From Pseudomonas migulae (GTDB lineage Bacteria > Pseudomonadota > Gammaproteobacteria > Pseudomonadales > Pseudomonadaceae), in assembly GCF_024169315.1 (NCBI RefSeq), contig NZ_JALJWR010000001.1:1261501-1325500 (forward strand): DNA of 64,000 nucleotides. The letters are read 5' to 3'. Within the stretch, counting starts at the first letter, position 1. The number at the start of each line of letters is the position of its first letter. The position numbers were made by a program, and so were the translations under genes. This document shows positions 7,440-15,799 of this stretch, piece after piece. The notes beneath the pieces are model-generated. The model was given only the letters and a program-made list of their open reading frames with translations. It searched no databases and was not told where the DNA came from.

Positions 7440-10400
7440 TTACTCTCGCTCGGTTTGACTGGAAGAACGGGGACCCGACGTGCCAGCGGCAGCGACGGTG
7501 GACCATGGCGCGACCTTGATGTCCACCTGGTCGGCAACGCTGCCCATGGCGGTGAGGTGGTAATCGGGTGTCAGGGGTTGGCTCCAGGCGCTGTTCGCCA
7601 TCTGCATGTGCAGGTACTGGGTGGTCGGTGCGATTGCGCTGTCGAACAGGCTGCTGTTGATCAGTCCGCCCCGTGAAATCACCACGGCGCCGTCACCGCT
7701 GGCCGACAGGCTGGTGGTGTCATCAGTGTGGGTGATGAATTGGCCGGTTGGCGTGTCGACATCCACCAGCAACAAACCGTCAACGACCTGCAGGCTGTTA
7801 TTGCCGTCGTCGAAGCTCAAGGCCGCCCCGCCGGCACTTCTGCCGATCAGGGTCAGGTTGCCGTCGCCGCCCGTGGTCACGCGGTTGTAGCCGTTGGCAT
7901 TGGAAGCGCTGAACGCAATCCCGTCGCCGCTGCCTTGCGCGGTGCCCACCAGGCGAATGTCGCCGCTGTCGGAAACAATCCTTACTCCGTTGCCCGGCCC
8001 CGAGGCGCCGCTGCGAATGCTCAGGCCGGCCTCGGACGAGGTGGCGGCGCTGGTGCCGGTCAGGGACAGATCGCCGCTGACGGTCGACAGCGTCAGCGAA
8101 CTGCTATTGCCCGACGGATAAATATTGAGGCCGACGCCGCCCCGGGATTGTCCCTCGAGGGTGACCGAGCCGGTGCCCGTGGCCTGGATCACGTTTTGCC
8201 CGGTCAGCAGACCAATGCCGTCGCCCGCGCCGCTGCTGCCATTGATGCTCAACGCACCGTTTTCAACGCTGAGCTGCGCCTTGCCGTTGCCGTAGATCTC
8301 GATCCCGCTGCCGAAATCGGTGGCATTGCCGATCAGGGTCAGGTTGCCGTCACCGCTGGTTTTCAGGATGTTGTTGACGGCAAGGATGGCGATACCGTGG
8401 TCCAGCTCGGCGCTGTTGGGCGAGTGGAAGTTGCCGATCAGGGTGATGTCGCCGCCCTGGGAGGTGATGCGGTTGCTGGAAACGCCGTTGCCGGTGCTGC
8501 CGCCCAGGGCGATGGCATCCGAGGTGCCCACTGAATCGCCGCGCAAGGTGATGTTGCCGGAATCGCTGGCGACGTTGACGCCTCTGGAATTGCCCGTGGA
8601 GTTGAAGAAAATCCCATAGCCACCGGAGGCCGTCGTGCTGTTGCCGCTGATGTTGATGTCACCGCTGGTGGTCGACAGGTCAATGGCGGCGTTGGCGCCC
8701 GACGGCGCAATATCGACGCCGCGCCCGGAAACGCTGGTGCCATCCAGCGTCAGGTTGCCGCTGCGGGTCGCGACACGAATCGTCGAATAATCACCGCTGG
8801 CGTCCAGCGACAATGCCTTGAACGAGCCGCTCGCAGTGCTCACGGTGTTGTGGTTGGCCTTGAGCAGGACATCACCGCCGGTGCTGGCGATGTTGATCCC
8901 CGCGCCGGGTGTCGCGGCGGTGCCGCTGCCCGATGCGATCAGTGCCAAAGCCGGTGTGGTGCCGCCTTCGGTGGTCCCGGTCAGGGTGATGTCGCCGTCG
9001 GTAGCGAGGTTGATCGATGAGGTGGCACCGGTCGAATTGAGGATCGTGCCGTAGCTGCCGTTGCTATGGCCGTTCAGCACAATGTCACCGCCCTGTGCCG
9101 AACCCAGGTTGACGGCGCCATCGCCCGAAGCGGCCAGGTACACACCCCTGCCGGTGTCGCTATTGCCCTGCACCGTGAGCCTTCCGGTGCCGACCGTCAG
9201 GCTCTGCGAAGACGACGCCGCCGTCGCGCAGACCAGCACGCCATAGCCGGAAGCCGCCGTGCCGCGCAGTGTCACATCGCCGGAACCGGTGGCGGCGATG
9301 CTGTTGTTGGTGCTGAAGATCCGTGTCGCGTTGCCGCTGCCCAGGTTGGTACTGTCGACCGTGATCGATCCGATGCCCGTGGTCAGCAAACTGCTGCCTG
9401 CGGTCAGGACGAAGGCGTCGCCGGTCCCGCTGGTGCTCGCTTGCAGCGCGGTGATGCTGATGTTGCCGCCACCGGCGTCGATGCTGCTGCCACGGATGTT
9501 CACCGCCGTTGCCGTGGAACCTGCCGCCAGGGTGGCGGACGTGGCGCCGCGCAGGACGACGTTGCCTCCGCTGGTGGTGATGCGCGTGCCGTTGCTCAGG
9601 GAAATGCCGTTGCCGTTGCTGACGTTGGTGCTGGCGTAAGACTGGTTCGGCTGCACCGCGCCGCTGATGGTCAGGTTGCCGCCGTTGGTGCTGAGGGTCG
9701 CATTGCTCAGCGCCACCGAGCCGTTGCCGCTGTTGTTGAAGTTCGAGTACAGCGACACGTTGAGGGTCTTGCCCGTACCGTTGCTGATGCTGGTGTTGGT
9801 CATCACGATGTTGCGGTGAGCCTGCAACGTCAGGGTCGCGTTGCCGACCCCGCGGACGTTGTCCAGCACGTTGATGTCGCCGGAAGTCCCGCCCACCGAG
9901 GTCGTTTGTACAATGACGTTCGCCCCTTCGGACAACGACGCGTTGAGCACTGCCGAGCTGAGGTTGGAACTGCTGGCGCCACTGGACGTGAACGGACTGG
10001 TGCTGGTGGCGCCGCCGGCACTGGCGGGCGCGGTGATGTTGATGTTGAACGGGTCAATCAGCCAGGTACCGCCCTGGCCCGACACCGCGCTGAGGTCGAC
10101 GATACCGGTGACATCCAGCGCGTGCCCTGAGGTTTCCACCAACCCGCCCCGCCCCTGTCTGCCGGCACCTTTGACGCTGATGCCGCCGTGGAACTGCGTG
10201 CTGTCCAGCGACCAGAGAATGACTTTGCCGCCATTGCCGTTGCTCAAGGCATCGGCGCTGATGCGCGCATCGCGGCCCATGTAGGTGGACGTTGCCTGGT
10301 GAACGCCGTTGCTGCCCTGATAGTCGCCACCCAGCAGCACGGTGCCGCCCGCGACATCGCCGTCGGCATTGATTCGGCCACTGTCGAACAGACCGACATA

Positions 10401-11345
10401 CTCCCCGGTCATGCTAACGTTGCCGCCGCGCTCGCCACTGTTGCGCCCGGACACGTCGAGGGTACCGCTGTTGGCCACCACGCCGTGACTGCCGCCATCG
10501 AGCACGATGCGACCGTTGCGTTGCTGCAGGCTGCGCGCTTCGATCACCCCCTCGTTGTTCACCACATTGCTGAGCATCGCCTGGGAATCCCGCGCGCTGA
10601 GCGCCACCAGGCCACCGTTGGCTTGCAATAGCCCGCGGTTGACCACGCTGGCGCCCACCGCCGGGTCGTTGACTTCGAGGTTGATCAAGCCGTCGCCGTT
10701 GAGGTCGAGGGTGATCTTCTCGCCGCCACCCAGCACGACCGAGCCCAGTCGGGCGACCACGGTGCCTTCATTGCGCACCTGGGCACCGAGCAGCGCGACG
10801 CTGCCGCCGTCTCCCGCCGTGATCACCCCTTGGTTGATGACCGCGCCCTGGCTTTTGCCGGAGAACACGTTGCGCCCGGCGAGAAAATCGCTGTTGGAAA
10901 TATCCAGCGAACTGGCCACCAGCCCGCCAACGTTGACCATCGAGCCCGCACCAAACAACACCCCGGACGGGTTGATCAGAAACACCTGACCGTTGGCGTT
11001 CAACTGGCCGAGAATCTGCGAGCCGTCGCTGCCGGTCACCCGATTCAGGGCGACCGATGAACTGCCCGGCTGGTGAAAATTGACCTGGGCGCCACTGCCG
11101 ATATTGAAGGTGTTCCAGTTGATGATCGCCCGGTCGCTGCCCTGATTCACGGTCATCACGTTGCCGTTGCTGTTGACGGTGGCGCTACCGGCAACCACCT
11201 GGCCGTTGGTGGGCAGCGCGTTGCTGTCCAGTGCCAGCGCCGGCAGCGGCGCAAGGCTGTAAATCACACAGAGCACGGCATGGCTGAGGGGTTTGAGACG
11301 CGGTAGCGCCTGGCGACTGATGCGGTGGGTTCGAACGTTGCTCAC
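7440..11345 (-). CDS. TpsA exoprotein, HMW1/filamentous-haemagglutinin-like adhesin
   Basis: A 1301-residue secreted beta-helical protein of a two-partner secretion system. A long signal peptide runs to about residue 38 (cleavage near ALA). The TPS domain (about 40-290) follows with NQGSDRAIINWNTFNIG (67-83), SSVALNRVTG and FLINPSGVLFGAG (122-134), where NPSG replaces the usual NPNG. The rest is Gly/Ser/Thr/Asn-rich with many short repeats of the type 'GDGNLTLIG'. I count about 30 N-X-S/T sequons, almost all after residue 430, which fits modification by the co-encoded HMW1C enzyme. The start is a GTG at 11345 with AGGAG six to seven bases upstream, 10 bases after the tpsB stop. The C-terminus ends in a Ser-rich tail rather than an obvious anchor. 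Confidence 0.92.
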   Translation of the reverse strand: MSNVRTHRISRQALPRLKPLSHAVLCVIYSLAPLPALALDSNALPTNGQVVAGSATVNSNGNVMTVNQGSDRAIINWNTFNIGSGAQVNFHQPGSSSVALNRVTGSDGSQILGQLNANGQVFLINPSGVLFGAGSMVNVGGLVASSLDISNSDFLAGRNVFSGKSQGAVINQGVITAGDGGSVALLGAQVRNEGTVVARLGSVVLGGGEKITLDLNGDGLINLEVNDPAVGASVVNRGLLQANGGLVALSARDSQAMLSNVVNNEGVIEARSLQQRNGRIVLDGGSHGVVANSGTLDVSGRNSGERGGNVSMTGEYVGLFDSGRINADGDVAGGTVLLGGDYQGSNGVHQATSTYMGRDARISADALSNGNGGKVILWSLDSTQFHGGISVKGAGRQGRGGLVETSGHALDVTGIVDLSAVSGQGGTWLIDPFNINITAPASAGGATSTSPFTSSGASSSNLSSAVLNASLSEGANVIVQTTSVGGTSGDINVLDNVRGVGNATLTLQAHRNIVMTNTSISNGTGKTLNVSLYSNFNNSGNGSVALSNATLSTNGGNLTISGAVQPNQSYASTNVSNGNGISLSNGTRITTSGGNVVLRGATSATLAAGSTATAVNIRGSSIDAGGGNISITALQASTSGTGDAFVLTAGSSLLTTGIGSITVDSTNLGSGNATRIFSTNNSIAATGSGDVTLRGTAASGYGVLVCATAASSSQSLTVGTGRLTVQGNSDTGRGVYLAASGDGAVNLGSAQGGDIVLNGHSNGSYGTILNSTGATSSINLATDGDITLTGTTEGGTTPALALIASGSGTAATPGAGINIASTGGDVLLKANHNTVSTASGSFKALSLDASGDYSTIRVATRSGNLTLDGTSVSGRGVDIAPSGANAAIDLSTTSGDINISGNSTTASGGYGIFFNSTGNSRGVNVASDSGNITLRGDSVGTSDAIALGGSTGNGVSSNRITSQGGDITLIGNFHSPNSAELDHGIAILAVNNILKTSGDGNLTLIGNATDFGSGIEIYGNGKAQLSVENGALSINGSSGAGDGIGLLTGQNVIQATGTGSVTLEGQSRGGVGLNIYPSGNSSSLTLSTVSGDLSLTGTSAATSSEAGLSIRSGASGPGNGVRIVSDSGDIRLVGTAQGSGDGIAFSASNANGYNRVTTGGDGNLTLIGRSAGGAALSFDDGNNSLQVVDGLLLVDVDTPTGQFITHTDDTTSLSASGDGAVVISRGGLINSSLFDSAIAPTTQYLHMQMANSAWSQPLTPDYHLTAMGSVADQVDIKVAPWSTVAAAGTSGPRSSSQTERE

Positions 11346-11355
11346 AGCCTTCTCC

Positions 11356-14300
11356 TCAGAACGAATAGTTGATGCCAGTGCCGATGGCGCTGATGGTGGT
11401 GCCGGCGCCCGGTGCGTAGCCGCTGGCGGCGTAAACGCCGGTCAGCGCGAAGTTGTAGTTGGCCAGGGACTGGTTTTTCAGGATCACGTACTGACCGAAC
11501 AGGTCGGTGTTTTTGGTCAGCTTGTACGTAGCACCCACGGCGTACTGAGTGGCACCCATGCCGTGGGTGTCGCAGTCGATAGCCCGGGCAGCGATCATCG
11601 AGCACTCGCCCGGCAGCGCCTGGGCGTAACTGGCCCGCAACTGCCAGGCGCCGATGTTGTGCGTGACGCCGAGCAGATAGGCACGGCGGCGATATTTCGA
11701 CAGGTCGCTGGAGGTGGTGCTGTTGTTGATCACGCCGTCTTCGGAATAGGACAAGTCATCGGCAATGGCCGACAGCTTGGTGTCGCCGAAGTCATAGGCC
11801 AGGCCGTAACGCACACTGAAATCATCCGAAGACGTGCCGTCAGTGACGTGGGTGGTGCTGCCGACGCCCCGGGCATTGCGTCCCAGCGAGGCGACGCCGA
11901 AATAATCGACGTGCCGTTCGGCAGCGACCACCGCGGTAAAGCCTCCATGGGTGTAGGTCAGGCTGCCGCCGTAGATATAGCCGTTGCCGACGTCTTCGGC
12001 TGAGCGGGTGCCGTTGTTGGAATACGCCAGTTTCAGTTGCAGGCCGTACCACTCCGGCGTCCAGTACTGCACGACGCCAGCCTGACGCCGGTTGAACGCG
12101 GCGTCATCGTTGTTCGATTCCTCGGCGGTGCCGGACGGCCCGTTGACGTTGGTGGCCAGGCTGGTGCTGAAGCCGGGCGAACCGATGATGTTGTAATACG
12201 CCGCACTGGTCTTGCCGTGGAACGGATCAAGACTGGTGGTGGCTTCTTTCATTGGCATGTCCCAGATGCCATACAGCAACGTACCGTACTGCCCGTTGTT
12301 GAACGCCGCGCCGGAGTTGCGCAGCTTGGTGCTCGGCGACGCCGACTGCACCACCGAAGGGTCGTCGCTGGCGGTGTAGTTGAGGGAAATGCCGTACTCG
12401 AGTTGCCACAACAGGTTCCAGTCATCGGTCAGCGCATAACCGCCATGTCCACCGACGTAGGAGACGTTGTCACGGGCCCGCCAGAAACTGGCCATGTTGC
12501 GTCCGTTGGGGGTGGCCAGTCGGCTCTGGTTGGCCGGCGCCGCGGCGGTCGCGCCGTGACGGTCGACGTATTCGGGGACGATGCCCAGTGAGCCGTAGAA
12601 CACGGTCTGGGTTTCGGGCACTTCGAAATCCTCGCCCTTGGAACCCAGGTCGCTGGCCAACCCGGCGAATGCCTGAGGCGAACCGGAGATCGAGAACCAC
12701 AGGCGCCGCGCCGCGCGATCGTCGCTGGTGGGGTTGTCGCCGGGCGAAAACGCCAGGCTGGCGTTCATCACCAGCTCGCGGTGATACAGGTTCACCCCCA
12801 CGCCGTAGCCATAGCGGGTCAGGTCATTTTCGCTGTTGTCCCAGGGGTTCTTGTTGACGCGCACCTTGCCGCCGTCGGCGAACAATGCGCCCTCGGCAAT
12901 CGCGCCGTGAAACGTGCCCAGGTATTTGCGCAATTCCACACGCCCCAGAATCCCCTCGTCCCCCGCCGCTTCGCCGACCGGATAGGCGCGCACGCCATTG
13001 GGTCCGCCGAGGCTGAGTTTTTCCGAGGAATCGAGGTTCTTGTCGGCCCATTGCCCGGCGATCGAGCCGTACAGCGAATAGCCGTAACCCAACGTCTGCA
13101 AACGACTGAACGAGGCGTTGGTTTTCTTGTAGGTGCCCGCGGCTTTTGCGGTGAAATCGTCCAGCGCTGCATCAGCAGCGGTGTTCTTGTCCAGGTCGCC
13201 GACACCGAAGGCCAGGCTCCACAGGTTGCTGCCCTGCCAACCGTCCCGCCAGTTGCCATACAGCGCGGCACTGCGAAACACCGCCGATTTTTTCACGGCA
13301 AAATCGCCGGCTTCGTCCTCGAAATGCCGGTGCTCTTCGGACAGGTTGAGACTGATGTTGGTGTCCCGCGAGCGCAGCAGCGAGCTGTTGAGGAATACCG
13401 AAGACACCTTGGCCGTGCCGTCGGCGTTGACCGCCTTGAGGTTCTTGCCGATCGCGTATTCCAGCTCAGCGTAATTGGCACCAATGGAAATCCCGCTGGC
13501 GCCCAAGGGTTGCTGAAAGCCAACCCCCTTGATCTCCAGCCCTTCGAATGAGTTCTGCGAGTTGACGGTAAAGGTTTCGCCGAAGCCGAACGCATCGTTG
13601 AGGCTGACGCTGGAGGTCAGCCGATTGGAACCGGTGAAGTAGTTGCCGTAGTTGTCGATGGCCGCTCGGGCAGTGAAGGCCGTCATCTCGTTGAGCTCGA
13701 GGACAATGTCCGCAGCACCCGGCTGTTGCGACGGCCGCAAGATCGCGCGCACCGCGACACCGGCGATGTCCGACAGGCGCAGCAGCACCCGCTCCAGGTC
13801 CTGTTCGCGAATGATCGTGCCCGGTTGCAAGGCATCGACGAAACGTTGCTGCATGCCGGGGCGCAAACGCACGTTCGGCCCTGGCATCGCGACGACCGTG
13901 CCGATCACGCCTTCCTGAATGCCAATGGTGACCTGGCCATCCTGGATTTCCTGGGCCGGCAGATACGCCCGGGCCACCAGATAACCGCGGGCCCGGTACA
14001 ACTCGGTGATCTGCGCCGCCGCTTCGCGCAGGCCGTTGAGGTCCAGGACCCGTCGGGTATAAGGCTTGAGTTGCTCTTGCAACCGGGTGTCGCTGATTTC
14101 ATGGTTGCCGCTGAAGGTGAAGCCTTTGACCTCAAGCTTTATCGATGAAGCCGTCGCATCGGCGCGGGGCTCGGGCTCGGCGTCCTGGCTGTCGATGCGC
14201 ACGCTGCCAGGGGCTGCGGGCTGCACGCTTTCGGTCGGCCGCAGGGCCTCGCGGTTGCTATCGAACAGGGTGCCGGCGGACGGCAACGTATCGGCCTGGA

Positions 14301-14391
14301 CCTGCGCAGCCATCAAGGCCGCCGCCAGGAACGTCAGGCGGCCAGGCCCGAAGGCTCGGGACGCCCGGGTAAACAGATCGTGTTTGTTCAT
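11356..14391 (-). CDS. TpsB two-partner secretion transporter fused to a C-terminal porin-like barrel
   Basis: A 1011-residue outer-membrane protein, nearly double the usual TpsB length of about 560-590. A signal peptide (to about 33) and Pro-rich linker lead into a POTRA-2-type domain (about 84-165, with KGFTFSGNHEIS) and a FhaC/HMW1B-type barrel. The barrel includes the tip motif SLGGPNGVRAYP (460-471) and ends near RRLWFSISGS (562-571). After a short linker, residues about 593-1011 read as a complete second barrel of the Burkholderia/OmpC-like Porin_4 kind (FNRRQAGVVQYWTPEW, NTDLFGQYVILKN) with the terminal Phe of outer-membrane proteins (GINYSF). There is no stop or frame change between the halves. 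It lies upstream of tpsA with 10 bases between them, so TpsA is the expected cargo. Confidence 0.9.
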   Translation of the reverse strand: MNKHDLFTRASRAFGPGRLTFLAAALMAAQVQADTLPSAGTLFDSNREALRPTESVQPAAPGSVRIDSQDAEPEPRADATASSIKLEVKGFTFSGNHEISDTRLQEQLKPYTRRVLDLNGLREAAAQITELYRARGYLVARAYLPAQEIQDGQVTIGIQEGVIGTVVAMPGPNVRLRPGMQQRFVDALQPGTIIREQDLERVLLRLSDIAGVAVRAILRPSQQPGAADIVLELNEMTAFTARAAIDNYGNYFTGSNRLTSSVSLNDAFGFGETFTVNSQNSFEGLEIKGVGFQQPLGASGISIGANYAELEYAIGKNLKAVNADGTAKVSSVFLNSSLLRSRDTNISLNLSEEHRHFEDEAGDFAVKKSAVFRSAALYGNWRDGWQGSNLWSLAFGVGDLDKNTAADAALDDFTAKAAGTYKKTNASFSRLQTLGYGYSLYGSIAGQWADKNLDSSEKLSLGGPNGVRAYPVGEAAGDEGILGRVELRKYLGTFHGAIAEGALFADGGKVRVNKNPWDNSENDLTRYGYGVGVNLYHRELVMNASLAFSPGDNPTSDDRAARRLWFSISGSPQAFAGLASDLGSKGEDFEVPETQTVFYGSLGIVPEYVDRHGATAAAPANQSRLATPNGRNMASFWRARDNVSYVGGHGGYALTDDWNLLWQLEYGISLNYTASDDPSVVQSASPSTKLRNSGAAFNNGQYGTLLYGIWDMPMKEATTSLDPFHGKTSAAYYNIIGSPGFSTSLATNVNGPSGTAEESNNDDAAFNRRQAGVVQYWTPEWYGLQLKLAYSNNGTRSAEDVGNGYIYGGSLTYTHGGFTAVVAAERHVDYFGVASLGRNARGVGSTTHVTDGTSSDDFSVRYGLAYDFGDTKLSAIADDLSYSEDGVINNSTTSSDLSKYRRRAYLLGVTHNIGAWQLRASYAQALPGECSMIAARAIDCDTHGMGATQYAVGATYKLTKNTDLFGQYVILKNQSLANYNFALTGVYAASGYAPGAGTTISAIGTGINYSF

Positions 14392-14463
14392 ACATCGCTC
14401 TTATTATTTTTATCGAGGACGTGAGTGTCCCGCCGCACAGCGGTGACGCATCAGCGTGCGTAC

Positions 14464-15546
14464 TCAGGGGAAAATGATTCGGGCGACCTGTTCGTCACTG
14501 AACATTTGCGCTGCGCTGTGCCCCAGCCCCCGGATCAAGTGCTGTGGGTGATTGACCGGCGTCTGCCATTTTTTGCCGAGGAAGCGTTCGTAAGCGATGT
14601 AGACGAGTTGGCGTTCAACCCGTGTCTGGCCCTGGAAATTGGCGCCGCAGGAACTGTCCATCACCCGGCTGTTGGGGTTGTTGTCCTTTGCACCGACCAG
14701 ATAGGTCACGTCACGCGCGGCGTAACGGGCAAACAGTTGCTGCGGCGACAGTTGCTGCGTCTGCACATACGCCGGGGCACCTTCCAGACCATAGCGATAG
14801 CGGCCATAGCTGGGGCATATCACGGTGGTCACCGGTGAGAACCCGCCGACCTGCAGGCGGTTGTCATCGAAATACAAGTAGCTCGATGGACTGGCGATGA
14901 TGTACCGAATGTGCAGGCCACTGGATTTCAGCCCGGCATCGAGGTGATTGACCACCGCGTAGCGCTGCATCAGTTGTGCGCCGGCCGAATGGCTGACCAT
15001 GACGATTTCTTTCAGGGCGGGGAAACGCTGGCGGTCAGACAGGTAGGCGACGAGGTCGTCCAGTACCTGGAAACCGGGAATACCGGTGCGGCCTGACTGC
15101 GATTCGAGGCCATGCATCCATTTGTCACGAGGCCACAGGGGCATGTCGTCAGCGACGTCGGGATCGGTCGGTGTCAGGAAGTTGGGGGCCAGCAACAGCG
15201 TCTGGTCGTCCGAAAGCCCGGCCTTGTCCAGCAGCTTGCGACCGGTTTCGAAGTAGCGGTCGGCATCACGCTGCACGCCGTGCAGGATCACCACGGCACG
15301 CTCGATGTGCTTGAGTGGCTGATACAGATCGGCGTTGGCGTAGACCCGGAAAGGATAGGCTTCCACGTCGCGGCCCAGACGCAATGTCTGGAATCTTTCG
15401 TCGACGCGCTTGCCCGCCACTTCGCCCTGGGCTTCGGAGACGGACGAAGAGGTGATCGCCCCGACCAGGGCCACCGTGCCCAGCACCGAGGCCATGGACT
15501 TTGTAAAGGTGAACGAGGCTTGCAGGCTTTTGAAAATACAGAACAT
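14464..15546 (-). CDS. Exported alpha/beta-hydrolase-like protein, first gene of the TPS locus
   Basis: A 360-residue protein with an N-terminal hydrophobic segment (about 10-32) that looks like a signal peptide or anchor. An alpha/beta-hydrolase core follows: VVILHG (85-90) is the oxyanion-loop region, VSHSAGA (184-190) holds the nucleophile elbow with Ser187, and RGLGHSA near the C-terminus is a candidate for the catalytic His. The start at 15546 is set by AGAGGG five bases upstream; a longer in-frame reading has no ribosome site. It precedes tpsB by 72 bases on the same strand with no terminator visible, so it is probably the first gene of the adhesin operon. The substrate is unknown; an esterase acting on cell-surface polymers or on the adhesin is only a guess. 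Confidence 0.75.
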   Translation of the reverse strand: MFCIFKSLQASFTFTKSMASVLGTVALVGAITSSSVSEAQGEVAGKRVDERFQTLRLGRDVEAYPFRVYANADLYQPLKHIERAVVILHGVQRDADRYFETGRKLLDKAGLSDDQTLLLAPNFLTPTDPDVADDMPLWPRDKWMHGLESQSGRTGIPGFQVLDDLVAYLSDRQRFPALKEIVMVSHSAGAQLMQRYAVVNHLDAGLKSSGLHIRYIIASPSSYLYFDDNRLQVGGFSPVTTVICPSYGRYRYGLEGAPAYVQTQQLSPQQLFARYAARDVTYLVGAKDNNPNSRVMDSSCGANFQGQTRVERQLVYIAYERFLGKKWQTPVNHPQHLIRGLGHSAAQMFSDEQVARIIFP

Positions 15547-15799
15547 GGCACCCTCTACGCTGATACTCCGAACGGTGTGGCATCGACTCGATGCCACTGT
15601 CCTTTCGTTGTGCGGCTGTTCGGAAACAGGATGGGCATGTGTTCGCGTCAAAGCGTTTTACGCCCCACCGACGGTGGGACCGCGAGGCCGCGAAGCCAGG
15701 CTCTTCTCTTGTTTTTTGCGAATCCTAACAGCGAGGGTGACCAATGAAAAATACGTTAAAAATCGATCTCGATACTTTAAAAATATCGAGATTGACCTG
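15547..15799. promoter_or_regulatory. Intergenic region: aceF-like terminator-like repeat and likely promoter of the TPS locus
   Basis: A 253-base gap on the minus strand between the E2 gene and the hydrolase gene. A perfect 9-base inverted repeat, ATCTCGATA (15766-15774) and TATCGAGAT (15784-15792), starts 8 bases past the E2 stop; it is followed by GATTTTTAA on the minus strand and could end the aceEF-like transcript or bind a regulator. A second dyad, CCCACCG / CGGTGGG (15664-15678), has a single central base and is more likely a protein site. The promoter of the five-gene adhesin locus must lie in this stretch, but no confident -35/-10 pair was found. Confidence 0.5.

Noticed and set aside
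5875..7458. 527-codon open frame on the plus strand opposite the lyase gene
   Set aside because: It mirrors codon bias of the minus-strand gene in high-G+C DNA, has low-complexity Arg/Gln/His-rich content and no recognisable domain.
7728..10130. Long plus-strand frames opposite the tpsA gene
   Set aside because: Repetitive adhesin DNA gives open antisense frames; the products are Ala/Gly/Arg repeats without start signals.
15664..15678. CCCACCG / CGGTGGG dyad considered as a terminator
   Set aside because: A single-base loop cannot form an RNA hairpin with this stem and no T-run follows.
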